Assembly (NCBI GenBank): GCA_037974335.1
Contig: CM075760.1
Location: forward strand, 5,577,432 to 5,641,431
DNA from: Prionace glauca
Taxonomy: Eukaryota > Chordata > Chondrichthyes > Carcharhiniformes > Carcharhinidae
DNA: 64,000 bases
Direction of reading: 5' to 3'
Shown here piece by piece: positions 32,690 to 42,367 of the stretch. Every line of letters begins with the position of its first letter. The stretch's first letter is position 1. The position numbers were made by a program, and so were the translations under genes. Under the pieces are notes generated by a model that was not told the origin of the DNA, did no database searches, and worked only from the letters and a program-made list of their open reading frames with translations.

Positions 32690-32945
32690 CCTCGCACACC
32701 AGCATCCCCTTGTTCCAGGCAACTGGCTGGCGGCTCCGGCCAGAGCGAGAAGCCTCTTGGTGGCCTCTCCCTTCCCCCGGCCCGGGGCCGTACCTGTCCA
32801 CAGGAGAGGGTGAGCTGCACACGTGCGGGGGAGAGCCCGCCCCCTTACCGTCATAGTGAGGTGTTGACCAATGGGAAGAGTTGGAGGACCGGAAGGAGTC
32901 TGGTCCTCCAGCCAATCAGAGCGCGGGCTTTGTGCGGAAGTGCGC
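32690..32945 (+). promoter_or_regulatory. GC-rich promoter arm directly upstream of the 33111 gene
   Basis: Has ACCAATGGG (32864) and GCCAATCAG (32911) CCAAT boxes, the 27-bp palindrome (32883-32909), a GC box (GCCCGCCCCC near 32845) and an E-box-like CACACGTGCG near 32819. In contrast to the other modules, the promoter arm runs straight into the decayed upstream finger about 15 bases later, with no first exon or intron. Confidence 0.7.
32883..32909. promoter_or_regulatory. 27-bp promoter palindrome, copy 4
   Basis: GGAGGACC, 11 bases, GGTCCTCC; contains ACCGGAAG, a consensus ETS/GABP-type site. Confidence 0.7.
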
Positions 32946-32949
32946 AGCT

Positions 32950-33110
32950 GAGTGAGTGTTCCAGTGCACTGAGTGTGGGAAGAGCTTGAACCAGTTACAC
33001 AGCCTGGAAATACATGTCAGCATTCACAGCGGGGAGAGACTGCTGTACCCGGGTTCTGTGTGAGATTTAACTGATTGTTTAACCTGCAGAGTCACAGGGA
33101 CACCCGCACC
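32950..33110 (+). other. 5' leader of the 33111 gene with upstream decayed finger
   Basis: GTGTTCCAGTGCACTGAGTGTGGGAAGAGC...GTCAGCATTCACAGCGGGGAG encodes VFQCTECGKSLNQLHSLEIHVSIHSGER, the best preserved of these upstream fingers. The zinc ligands are complete, but the conserved Phe is Leu. The finger is out of frame or stopped before the ATG (GSV then TGA). CTGATTGTTTAACCTGCAG before AGTCACAGG resembles a splice acceptor. Confidence 0.65.
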
Positions 33111-33896
33111 ATGGAGAAACCGTGGAAATGTGGGGACTGTGGGAAGGGATTCAGATCCCCGTCTGAGCTGGAAATTCATCGACGCAGTCACACCGGGGAG
33201 AGACCGTTCGTCTGCTCTGTGTGTGGGAAGGGATTCACTCGGATATCCAACCTGCGGGTGCACCAGCGAGTTCACACCGGGGAGAGACCGTTCACCTGCT
33301 GTGTGTGTGGGAAAGGATTCACGCGGTTGTCCAACCTACGGATACACGAGCGACTTCACACTGGGGTGAGACCGTTTGCCTGCTCTGTGTGTGGGAACGG
33401 ATTCACTCGGATATCCAACCTGCGGATGCACCAGCGAGTTCACACCGGGGAGAGGCCGTTCACCTGCTCTGTGTGTGGGAAAGGATTCACTCGGTTATCC
33501 AACCTGCAGACACACCAGCGGGTTCACACTGGGGAGAGGCCGTTCACCTGCTCTCAGTGTGGGAAGGGATTCACTCAGTTATCCAACCTGCGGATACACC
33601 AGCGAATTCACACTGGGGAGAGGCCGTTCACCTGTTCTGTGTGTGGGAAGGGATTCACTCGGTCATCCAACCTGCTAAAACACAAAGTCACTCACACCGA
33701 GGAGCAACCTTTTAAATGCTCTGACTGTCGGAGCAGATTCAAAACGTCTGGAGATCTGGTGTCTCACCAGCGCAGTCACACTGAGGAGAGACCGTTCAGC
33801 TGCTCTCACTGCACAAAGAGGTTTAGATCATCGGCCAGCGAATTCACACTGGGGAGAGGCCATTCACCCACTCTGTGTGGGAAGGGATTTACTTAG
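33111..33896 (+). CDS. Poly-C2H2 zinc-finger protein, 8 intact fingers plus disrupted C-terminus (261 aa)
   Basis: Starts [14 protein letters not shown] at a Kozak ATG. Fingers 2-7 are strikingly alike: helix residues -1,2,3,6 are R,S,N,V / R,S,N,I / R,S,N,M / R,S,N,T / Q,S,N,I / R,S,N,K. Finger 1 is S,S,E,I and finger 8 is T,G,D,S. Finger 9 ([11 protein letters not shown]) is broken by a deletion and frameshift. The frame then runs [19 protein letters not shown] and stops. Finger-like DNA continues out of frame to about 34015. The protein could still be made and bind DNA through fingers 1-8, or the gene may be decaying. No effector domain is seen. A poly(A) signal AATAAA lies at 34236-34241. 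Confidence 0.75.
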   Translation: MEKPWKCGDCGKGFRSPSELEIHRRSHTGERPFVCSVCGKGFTRISNLRVHQRVHTGERPFTCCVCGKGFTRLSNLRIHERLHTGVRPFACSVCGNGFTRISNLRMHQRVHTGERPFTCSVCGKGFTRLSNLQTHQRVHTGERPFTCSQCGKGFTQLSNLRIHQRIHTGERPFTCSVCGKGFTRSSNLLKHKVTHTEEQPFKCSDCRSRFKTSGDLVSHQRSHTEERPFSCSHCTKRFRSSASEFTLGRGHSPTLCGKGFT

Positions 33897-34015
33897 TTAT
33901 CCTACCTGTGGATACACCAATGAGTTCAAACTGGGGAAAGGCCATTCAGCTGCTCTGTGTAGGAAGGAGTTCAATCAGTTATCCAGCCTGTGGGCACACC
34001 AGCGAGTTCACAGAT
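33897..34015 (+). pseudogene. Decayed 3' fingers of the 33111 gene
   Basis: GGATACACCAATGAGTTCAAACTGGGGAAAGGCCATTCAGCTGC and AATCAGTTATCCAGCCTGTGGGCACACCAGCGAGTTCAC are finger sequences beyond the stop, frame-shifted and with lost codons. The ancestral array was at least two fingers longer. Confidence 0.7.
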
Positions 34016-34241
34016 GATACAGAGGTTGGATTTTGTTATTGTTTCTGCTCTCAGTTACATCCAGGGCTAAATTTTGTACATGTTCATAGTGGGTCAACGG
34101 AGAGAGTCAGCGTGTTTCTTTCTGCTGGACTGGCCAGTCTCACAACTTTGCTTCCAGTGAGCTGATGCTTGAGCAGCACATTTCCACTGAAATGATCCAC
34201 AAAAGCTAATGAAGGACATTTATTTTATCCTGGATAATAAA
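34016..34241 (+). other. 3' UTR of the 33111 gene, type B
   Basis: Shares GTTATTGTTTCTGCTCTCAGTTACATCCAGG with all paralogues. It then carries the type B end (ATGATCCACAAAAGCTAATGAAGGACATTTATTTTATCC) also found 3' of the 22700 and 40594 genes. The candidate poly(A) signal is at 34236-34241. Confidence 0.55.
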
Positions 34242-34454
34242 CAGTGTTTTCCCCTCCACTACAGGTAAATCTAAACGAAATACGGTGATTAAATGACAAA
34301 AATATCCTGGAACAAAAGGCAAAGGGAGAATTAATGGTTGCAATAAAGAAGCAAAGCATTGATCCAGAGTAAGTGTTAATGGCAGAATAAAGGATAGATC
34401 TGTCTGGAAGCAAAAAAACATGAAGACAAGATGCAGACTGGCACTTGGCAAAAA

Positions 34455-34715
34455 ATCACAAATCAAAATGTAGGAGAGAGTTCAGGATGTGAAATTGTTG
34501 AACTCAGTGTTGAGTCCAAAAGGCTGTAAAGTGCCTGATCGGAAGATGAGGGGCTGTTTGTCCAGATTGTGTTGGGCTTCTCCGGAACATTGCAGCAGGC
34601 CAAGGACAGAAATGTGAGTGTGAGAGCAAGGTGGGGAATTCTAATGGCAAGCAGAAGGTCAGGGTCATGCTTGTGGACTGAGCGGAGGGTGTTCCACAAA
34701 GAGGGCAGGGAACAG
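34455..34715 (-). repeat. Penelope-like element, GIY-YIG endonuclease end, second family
   Basis: The minus strand reads RSVHKHDPDL, then frame-shifted pieces of a HISVLGLLQCSGEAQ-type segment and LIF-RSGTLQPFGLNTEFN. This resembles the C-terminal part of a Penelope-like GIY-YIG domain as I recall it from fish and shark repeats. It is a short fragment of a different family from 24636. Confidence 0.5.
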
Positions 34716-35651
34716 GCTACAGATGAATTAAAGAGAAACCATTTGTGTCCAGAACGTTGTCAACATTGTTTTACTCTGGTTGTCTTTGATCGTTAAGTCA
34801 TTTCCTGTTTGTTTTAACCATATTCTGTTTCATTAATAAACTTTGATCAGTAAAAATATTTGATTTTGCTGGGCTTTTCCTGATGAGATTGATGCACTTT
34901 AGGGAAAGTGGGTGAGAGGGGTTGGCAGGCTCTTTAACAGAAAGTGAGTCCCTCTGAGATAATTGGTAAAAGAGCCAGAGGGGGAGATGAGATTTTAATT
35001 TTTGATACAGCGAGTTGAACTGATCCGCCCGAAAGCAGATTCAATGGAATCTTTCCAAAGGGTAAAGACTTGAAGGGGAAGAATTTGCAGGGCTGTGGGG
35101 AAAGAGCAGAGCAGTTGGATAAATCAGAGTCCTTTCAAAGAGATAGTAGGGATATGATGGGCTGAATGGACTCCTCCTGCAGCCTGTCAATCTCAGAGCC
35201 TCCTGCAGGTTAAAAGGGACTGATTTCATTGCAGCCTCTGCTCTGTATGTGTATTTAAAGAGACAGGTTTCTCTTTATTTCTGAGTGAATCCCGATATAC
35301 AGTTGGTTGGAGGCCCATTTCCCAGTCAGTCCTCCAGCACCTTTCTGTCTCTCTATTAATGCGGCGCCCATGGCAGTTTCCCAACTAGGGCACAGGGCCC
35401 GTTATTCACAGTTAAATTCAGCCCTTAGCTCTGTCGCTTGGCTGTCATTTGACACAAGCAACAGAGAGACAGAAAGATGCCCCAGCGTCAAATGGGAAGT
35501 CGAAACTTGTGGCTCTAAACCAACACTTCAACATTTGTCAGTCAAATCCATGTTATTTACACTGGGAGTTTTATTATTAGATTTAAGCACTGGAGGGAAA
35601 GGAAGAGTTTTTAAAGGGTAACTTTCTCTTTCTAATGTTGTATTGTGTACA
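34716..35651. other. Unassigned sequence
   Basis: No gene recognised. ATTAATAAACTTTGATC near 34832 could be a retroelement poly(A) region. Confidence 0.3.
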
Positions 35652-36120
35652 GTATCAGCCGTGGCTCAGTGGAGAGCACACTCACCTCTGAGTCAGAAGG
35701 TTGTGAGTTCAAATCCCGATCCAGGGACCTGAGGACTAAAATCAAATCCGACATTCCTCACCCAGCGCTGAGGGAGTGCTGCACTGTCAGAGCAGCCTTC
35801 TTTCAAATCAGGTGTTAAACTGAGGCCCTGTCCACCCCTCTCAGTTTGGTGTAAAAAAATTCCACAGCCACTATTTGGAAGAAAAGCAGGTGAGTTATCC
35901 CCTGTGTCTTGGCCAATATTTATCCCTCAATCAATATCACTAAAAACACATCATCTGCTCATGATCACATTGCTGTTTGTGGGATCTTGCTGTGTGTAAA
36001 TTGGCTGCTGTGTTTCCTACATTACAACACTGACTCCACTTCAAACATACTTCATCGGCTGTGAAGCACTTTGAGACGTCCCGCAGTGGTGAAAGGCGCT
36101 ATAGAAAGGCAAGTGTTTAA
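35652..36120 (+). repeat. HE1-type elasmobranch SINE with L2-like tail
   Basis: A tRNA-like head with A-box GTGGCTCAGTGGAGAGCAC and B-box GGTTGTGAGTTCAAATCCC. A long conserved body follows (GAGGGAGTGCTGCACTGTCAG, GGCCAATATTTATCCCTCAA, CACATTGCTGTTTGTGGGA). The tail GAGACGTCCCGCAGTGGTGAAAGGCGCTATA is the L2-clade type. It matches my memory of the elasmobranch HE1 family and supports a shark or ray source. Confidence 0.88.
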
Positions 36121-36694
36121 ATTGAAGATTTCTGATCTCTGATGGTGTTATCTGGAACTGAGTTGATTTCAGCCACTCCCAACTTACCGTTGAATAAATT
36201 CACTTTGGTTCAGACAAGCCTTCAACCAATTAAGGCAAAGGCAGAATTCTCTGGATAGTAAATTTAAAAAGAAGTTTATTGAATGAAAAAGGTTTACTGA
36301 ATAACTTTAAGACATTGTCTTTTACAACATTGTGCGGGTGATCAGTCTGCAGAAGTGTAACCCTCTCTGGCTCCGTCTTTGACAGGAATTCTTGTGGAAT
36401 TCAGCCTCGGGAGCCTGGCTCCTTCTTTTCACAGTAACTTCATTGCAGTGTCTACATGTGAATAAATAAACTAAACTTTAACTTTCCTTTAACAGGAATT
36501 TCCTTGGAACTTGGCCTCAGGAATTTGGCTGGCAAGGAAAACCTTCAGAACCTCTACTTTTATCCCCAAATTGATCATTCTCCCACATCAGATTTGGGCC
36601 TGTTGTAACATGATAATTGATCAATTTGGTCACCAGATTAATTTAATTGGAACCCCAATTACTTGCACCACCACCTCTCATGATCTTTATTTTT
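36121..36694. other. AT-rich unclassified DNA with a SINE tail fragment
   Basis: The type II SINE tail is at about 36428-36480 (TTTTCACAGTAACTTCATTGCAGTG...AATAAATAAAC). It is flanked by two diverged copies of one segment (TTGACAGGAATTCTTGTGG at 36383 and TTAACAGGAATTTCCTTGG at 36489). No gene. Confidence 0.5.
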
Positions 36695-37027
36695 AGAACC
36701 CTACAGTGCAGAAACAGGCCCTTCAAGCCATCGAGTCTGCACCGAACACAATCCCACCCAGACCCCATCCCCATATCCCTACACATTTACCTGCTAATCC
36801 CTCTAACCTACACATCCCAGGACACTAAGGGGCAATTTTAGCATAGCCAATGAACCTAACCCGCACATCTTTGGACTGTGGGAGGAAACCGGAGCACCCG
36901 GAGAAAACCCACGCAGACATGAGGAGAATGTGCAAACTCCACACAGGCAGTGACCCGAGCCGGGAATCGAACCTAGGACCCTGGAGCTGTGAAACAGCAG
37001 TGCTAACCACTGTGCTACCGTGCCGCC
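36695..37027 (-). repeat. tRNA-derived SINE, type I, full length
   Basis: Near-identical to the copy at 20605-20933. Minus-strand head GGCGGCACGGTAGCACAGTG. Confidence 0.88.
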
Positions 37028-37349
37028 ATCTTGGACAAGAATACAAGAGAACTGGTTCATGTTATCCCTTTATCTGACTCTGTACAATCCCTTATTCACA
37101 GTTTCAAATGTTGAGGCCAATCAGAGCTTAAAAGTCTCTCTTACCAGTACATTTATCTTCATTGCACATTCTTTACATACACAGCAATTAAACTCTTACA
37201 TTTTTACATCAAATAAAAGTATTTTTTTATAACTACCAACTCCTTAATGATTAACTGCAGCGTCTAATAGCGTTTAGGTGAACACAGTATTATTTTTTAA
37301 AATAATGCTCCAGTTGCACATCAGTTAACATGGCTTCCTTGACTTTGTT

Positions 37350-37399
37350 ACTTATGGAGACTTGTGGAGACTTATGGAGACTTATGTTACTTGTGGAGA
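37350..37399. repeat. Short tandem repeat, 10-bp unit
   Basis: CTTATGGAGA-type units: CTTATGGAGA, CTTGTGGAGA, CTTATGGAGA, CTTATG..., CTTGTGGAGA. Confidence 0.8.
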
Positions 37400-37727
37400 G
37401 ACAGCATGGGCACAATGGCCTCCTTCTGTGCTTTGAGCTTTGTTTATGTTTAAAGGTAGAGAATGGGGATAAAAGGGTCTTTTTTCAGGATGGCAACCAA
37501 CTAGTGGTATGTCTCAGGGGTCAGATGGAGTTCTTTGAGGAAGTAACAAGAAGTTGAGATAAAGGAGAACCAATGGACATGATTTATTTAGATTTCCAGA
37601 AGGCCTTTGATAAGGTCTCACATAGGAGATTGTTAAATCGGTTAAAAGCCCACTGTGTTAAGGGTAAGATCCTGGCATGGAAAGAGGATTGGCTGATTGT
37701 CAGAAGGCAGAGAGTGGGAATAATCAT

Positions 37728-38065
37728 AGAAACCCTACAGTGCAGAAAGAGGCCCTTCGGCCCATCGAGTCTGCACCGAACACAATCCCACCCAGGCCCT
37801 ACCCCCATATCTCTACATATTATACCCACTAATCCCTCTAACCTACCGTCCCTGGATGCTAAGGGACAATTTCTTAGCATGGCCAATCAACCTAACCCCC
37901 ACATCTTTGGACTGTGGGAGGAAACCGGAGTACCTGGAGGAAACCCACGCAGACAGGAGGAGAATGTGCAAACTCCACACAAACAGTGACCCGAGCCGGG
38001 AATGGAACCCAGGACCCTGGAGCTGTGAAGCAGCAGTGCTAACTACTGTGCTACCATGCCACCCT
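37728..38065 (-). repeat. tRNA-derived SINE, type I, inserted in CR1-E
   Basis: Minus-strand head GGTGGCATGGTAGCACAGTAG, tail GGGCCGAAGGGCCTCTTTCTGCACTGTAGGGTTTC. It splits the RT region of the host LINE. Confidence 0.87.
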
Positions 38066-38769
38066 AACAGCAACAACCCCCAGGACGCCCCATAGATTCC
38101 TCCACAAGCGGCTGGCTCCCATCTCTCAGCAGCTACCCTCCTATAAGCCAACAAACACTCCTGTTTCAGGATGGCAGCCAGTGACTAGCGATGTGCCTCA
38201 GAGGTCGGGACTGAGAGCACAACGTCTCACAATATATATTAATAATTTGGAAGGAGGAACTGAAGGCGCTGTTGCTAAGTTTGCAGATGATACAAAGATA
38301 TGCAGAGGGACAGGTTGTATTGAGGAAGCAGGGGGCTGCAGAAGGACTTGGACAGGTTAAGAGACTGGGCAAACAAGTGGCAGATAGAATACAATGTGGA
38401 GAAGTGTGAAGTTATGCTCGTTTGAAGGAGGAATGGAGGCATAGACTACTTTCTATATGGGGAAATGCTCAGGAAATCAGAAACACGAAGGGACTTGGGA
38501 GTCATTGTTCAAGATTCTCTCAAGATTAACATGCAAGTTCAGTCGGCAGTTAGGAAGGCAAATGTAATGTTAGCATTCATGTCGAGAATACAAGAGCAGG
38601 AATGTACTTCTGATGCTGTATAAGGCTCTGGTCAGATCCCATTTGGGGTATTGTGAGCAGTTTTGGGTCCCGTACCAAAGGAAGGATGTACTGGCCTTGG
38701 AAAGGAGGTTGACAAGAATGATCTCTGGAATGATGTTGTATGAGGAGTGGTTGAGGACTCTGGGTATCA

Positions 38770-39019
38770 TAGAATCCCTACAGTACGGAAAGAGGCCATT
38801 TGGCCCATCGAGTCTGCACCGACCACAATCCCACCCAAGCCCTACCACCATATCCCTTCATATCTACCCATTAATCCCTCTAACCTACACATCTCAGGAC
38901 ACTAAGGGGCAATTTTTAGCATGGCCAATCAACCTAAACCCACACATCTTTGGACTGTGGGAGGAAACCGGAGCACCCGGAGGAAACCCATGCAGACACG
39001 AGAAGAATGTGCAAACTCC
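38770..39019 (-). repeat. tRNA-derived SINE, type I, head-truncated, inserted in CR1-E
   Basis: Tail (ATAGAATCCCTACAGTACGG) and body are present. It stops at GTGCAAACTCC without the tRNA-like head. Confidence 0.85.
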
Positions 39020-39589
39020 TAATTTATTTTGTGCTGTGCTCTGGGTCTGTATTCATTGCAGTTTAGAAGGATGAGGGGGGGATCTTATTGAAATTTACCT
39101 GATATTGCGAGGCCTGGATAGAGTGGATGTGGAAATAGGAAAAACTAAAACTAGAGGCACAACCTCAAGCTAAAGAAATGATCCTTTAAAACAGAGGTGA
39201 GGAGGAATTTCTTCAGCCAGGGAGTGACAAATACATGGAACTCTGTGCCGCAGAAAGTTGTGGAGGCCAGGTCATTGAATGTCTTTAAGACAGAGATAGA
39301 TAGGTTCTTGATTAATAAGGGGATTGGGAGTTTTGGGGAAAAGGGGATGAGAAAATATCAGCCACGATTGAATGGTGGAGCAGACTCAATGGGCCGAGTG
39401 GCCTAATTCTGCTCCTATGTCTTATGGTGTTAATGTAAATGGCAAATACCGGGAACCTGCTTCCTAAAACTGGGATAGAGCAGAGATAATGGGACGTTTC
39501 CAAAAGAAAACTGCATGAGCAGTTGAGGGGAATAAATCTACAGGGATACGAGAATGGAACAGGGCAACTGTTTGATCAACAGAGAGCTG

Positions 39590-40450
39590 GTATGGATGCA
39601 ATGGGCTGAATGGCCCCATTCCAAACCTTAATGCCTGTCTAATCTAAAGATAGCAATTTCAGCTACTCCAGTCTCTCCAATTCACTGAACTTCCGCAATC
39701 TTGAAGTCATTTTCGTAAATCTCTTCTGCATCCTCTCTAAGAACTTCACATCATTCCTAAAGTGTGGGACCCATTTGTTGGGATCCATTCTAGGAGGGAT
39801 CAAATTGAACAGCAGGGAGGTTCTGTTCAACTTGTTTCGAACCAGGGTTAGGCTACACTGGGACCACTGTCAACATCTGTGATCTCCGTTTAGAAAAAGG
39901 AAATAGAGACACTGGAGAAGGAGCAAAGGTTCACAAGAATAATCCCAGAACTCAGAGCGTTTAACCCTCAGGAAAGGCTGGGGCTGCTTTTCTCTAGAAA
40001 AGAGAAGACTGAAGGGTGACCTGATGGAAGTCTTTAAGATTATGAAAGGGTTCAATAATCCAATAGGGAATTCAGAGAGAAACCTCGAGTGGTGAGAATG
40101 TGGAACTCACTACCACAGCGAGTGGTTGAGGTGAACAGTATGAATACACTGAAGGGGAAGCGAGGTACATACATGAGGGAGAAAGGAATAGAAGGATATG
40201 CTGATGGGGGGGAGATGAAGAGGGGTTGGGGGAGGCTCATGTGGAGCATAAATACTGACACAGACCAATCGAGCCGACTGGCCTGGCCCTGTGCTGTAGA
40301 CTCAATGGAACAGAGACAAATATATTTATTTTAGATCTACCTGTAATGGTAGGAAAAACACTATTTACTATCCAGGTTAGAATAAATGTCCTCCTTCAGC
40401 TTTTGTGGATCATTTCAGTGGAAATGTGCTCTCTCCCAGGCTCAAAGAAA
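39590..40450. repeat. Duplicated segment A, second copy
   Basis: Matches 21673-22560 throughout. It has a minus-strand LINE 3' fragment (GAACTTCACATCATTCCTAAAGTGTGGGACCCAT), then a plus-strand LINE C-terminus (VVRMWNSLPQRVVEVNSMNTLKGK). The 3' flank of the minus-strand zinc-finger gene follows (CTTTTGTGGATCATTTCAGTGG). Confidence 0.75.
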
Positions 40451-40593
40451 CCCTCCGACCCTCCCATTTCACCAACTGTCAGAATGAACATGGTTCAGTC
40501 CTGGATGTGATTAACAGCAGAATCCAATGCCTGGAATCACTTGTGTGCTCACTGGTGTCTCAGCAACTTGGATGACTGAGTGAATGCCTTCCC

Positions 40594-41631
40594 TCACACA
40601 GTGCAGGTGAACGGCCTCTCCCCAGAGTGAACTTGCTGGTGTCTCTTCAGGGTGTTTGAATGTCTGAATCCCTTGTCACACACTGTGCAGATGAATGGCC
40701 TCTCCCCGGTGTGAATTCGCTGGTGTCTCAGCAGGGTGGATGACCACCTGAACCTCTTTGTGCAGTGAGAGCAGCTGTACTGTCTCTCCTCGGTGTGAAT
40801 GCGCTGGTGTGTCTGCAGATTGGATAACTGAGCAAATTCCTTCCCACAGTCAGAGCAGCTGAAGGGCCTCTCCCCGGTGTGAACTCGCTGGTGGTTCAGC
40901 AGAGTGGACGAATCTCTGAATCCGTTCCCACAATCAGGGCAGATAAACAGCCTCTCCCCGGTGTGAACTCGCTGGTGTCTCCGCAGGTTGGATATCTGAG
41001 TGAATCCCTTCCCACACTGAGGGCAGGTAAACGGCCTCTCCCTGCTGTGAACTAGCTGGTGATCCTGCAGGGTGGATGCCCGTTTGAATCCCTTCCCACA
41101 CACAGAGCAGGTGAACGGTCTCTCCTCGGTGTGGAGTCGCTGGTGCGTCAGCAGGTTGGATGAATTTGTGAATCCCTTCTCACACACAGAGCAGGTGAAC
41201 GGCCTCTCCCCGGTGTGAACCCGCTGGTGTGTCAGCAGGTTGGACGACCGAGCAAAACTCTTCCCACACACGGAGCAGCTGAACGGTTTCTCGCTTGTGT
41301 GAACTCGCTGGTGCGTCAGCAAGTGGGACGACTGGGTGAATCCCTTCCCGCACTCAGAGCAGGTGAACGGCCTCTCCCCAGTGTGAACGCGCTGGTGTTT
41401 CTGCAGGTTGGATAACTGAGTGAATTCCTTCCCGCACTCGGTGCAGGCGAACGGCCTCTCCTTGGTGTGAATTCGCTGGTGTCTCCGCAGGCTCGACGAG
41501 TCAGTGAGTCTCTGTCCGCACGCAGAGCAGGTGAATGGCCTCGACCCAGTGTGACTGCGTCGATGAGCTTCCAGCTGAGATGGGTGCCTAAATCCCTTCC
41601 CACAGTCCCCACATTTCCAGCCTACCTCCAT
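40594..41631 (-). CDS. Poly-C2H2 zinc-finger protein, 12 fingers plus truncated 13th (345 aa)
   Basis: The longest zinc-finger frame here. It starts [16 protein letters not shown] at the conserved ATG. Fingers 1 and 3-12 keep their zinc ligands and core residues. Finger 2 ([17 protein letters not shown]) has Leu for the conserved Phe. Several linkers depart from TGEKP (HTKERP, HTSEKP, HSRERP, HTGERL, HTEERQ). Helix residues include Q,S,N,K / Q,S,H,T / R,S,N,T / N,S,N,T / R,S,T,D / Q,S,N,R / D,S,T,N / Q,S,N,T / W,S,T,R / H,N,T,R for fingers 3-12. The stop falls inside finger 13: after FTCTV the expected second Cys codon is TGA, and the rest of that finger (GKAFTQSSKLLRHQ) can be read beyond it to about 40537. 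Twelve fingers remain usable. The promoter at 44739-45120 is shared head-to-head with the 47172 gene. Confidence 0.83.
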   Translation of the reverse strand: MEVGWKCGDCGKGFRHPSQLEAHRRSHTGSRPFTCSACGQRLTDSSSLRRHQRIHTKERPFACTECGKEFTQLSNLQKHQRVHTGERPFTCSECGKGFTQSSHLLTHQRVHTSEKPFSCSVCGKSFARSSNLLTHQRVHTGERPFTCSVCEKGFTNSSNLLTHQRLHTEERPFTCSVCGKGFKRASTLQDHQLVHSRERPFTCPQCGKGFTQISNLRRHQRVHTGERLFICPDCGNGFRDSSTLLNHQRVHTGERPFSCSDCGKEFAQLSNLQTHQRIHTEERQYSCSHCTKRFRWSSTLLRHQRIHTGERPFICTVCDKGFRHSNTLKRHQQVHSGERPFTCTV

Positions 41632-41780
41632 GATGTGGTTCTGTTATGAATCTCTAGATTGGATGATCAGTTGAAGCCTCGTCCACACACGCAAAACAGA
41701 TACAGTCTCTCTCTACTGTGAATGATGCAATTCTTTCCACAGTCAATGCACTGGAACACTGTCCCTTGGGTACGTGTGTG
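41632..41780 (-). other. 5' leader of the 40594 gene with decayed upstream finger
   Basis: Minus strand: CAGTGTTCCAGTGCATTGACTGTGGAAAGAATTGC...ATTCACAGTAGAGAGAGAC, a shortened finger remnant (VFQCIDCGKN...IHSRER). Confidence 0.55.
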
Positions 41781-42017
41781 TTGTGTGGTGTGTTTCGGTG
41801 TTTTTCCAGTCACTCTGGCATTTAAAGCCTTCCAAAACAGCCGGAACAGAAAGATTCAAAGGCCGATGGTATTCAGATCCTGATGAGTTGGGTGACTCTA
41901 TCAAATCTTGTTTAGTTTGAGATTTCTGTCTGTAAATCCTCAACTTCTAATATCCTGTGAAAGGAGTTTACAAAAGTCATCACTGTACAAGGTAGAAATT
42001 CAGAACAGACAATACTG

Positions 42018-42367
42018 ACATCAGAACAAAAAGAACAAAGAAAATTACAGCACAGGAACAGGCTACTTGGCCCTCTAAGACTGCATCGACTATGCTGCCC
42101 AATTGAACTAAAGCCCCTTACCCTTACAGGGACCATGTCCCTCTATTTCCATCCTATTCATGTATTTGTCAGGACGCCCCATAAAAGTTATTACCGTATC
42201 TGCTTCCACTACATCCCCCGGCAGCGAGTTCCAGGCACCCACCAACATCTGTGTAAAAAACTTGTCTCGTACATCTCCTTTAAACCTTGCCCTTCGCACC
42301 TTACGCCCCTGAGTAATTGACTCTTCCACCCTGGGAAAAGGCTTCTGACTATCCACTCTGTCCATGC
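42018..42367 (-). repeat. CR1-like LINE 3' fragment
   Basis: The minus strand encodes MDRVDSQKPFPRVEESITQGRKVRRARFKGDVRDKFFTQMLVGAWNSLPGDVVEADTVITF. The 3' end is TGTGCTGTAATTTTCTTTGTTC. It inserted into the upstream block of the 40594 gene. Confidence 0.85.

Larger units (their letters stand above)
37480..39435 (+). repeat. CR1-E LINE with two nested SINEs
   Basis: RT block DMIYLDFQKAFDKVSHRRLLNRLKAHCVKGKILAWKEDWL at 37573-37722. The next LINE part begins by about 38160 (TTTGCAGATGATACAAAG is the FADDTK region), with C-terminal and 3' parts to 39435 (CAATGGGCCGAGTGGCCTAATTC). SINEs interrupt it at 37728-38065 and 38770-39019. Frame-broken throughout. Confidence 0.85.

Noticed and set aside
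35652-35725. tRNA gene at the start of the HE1-type SINE
   Set aside because: A- and B-box text is present, but the cloverleaf is not completed and the sequence runs into the known SINE body; it is the SINE's tRNA-derived head.
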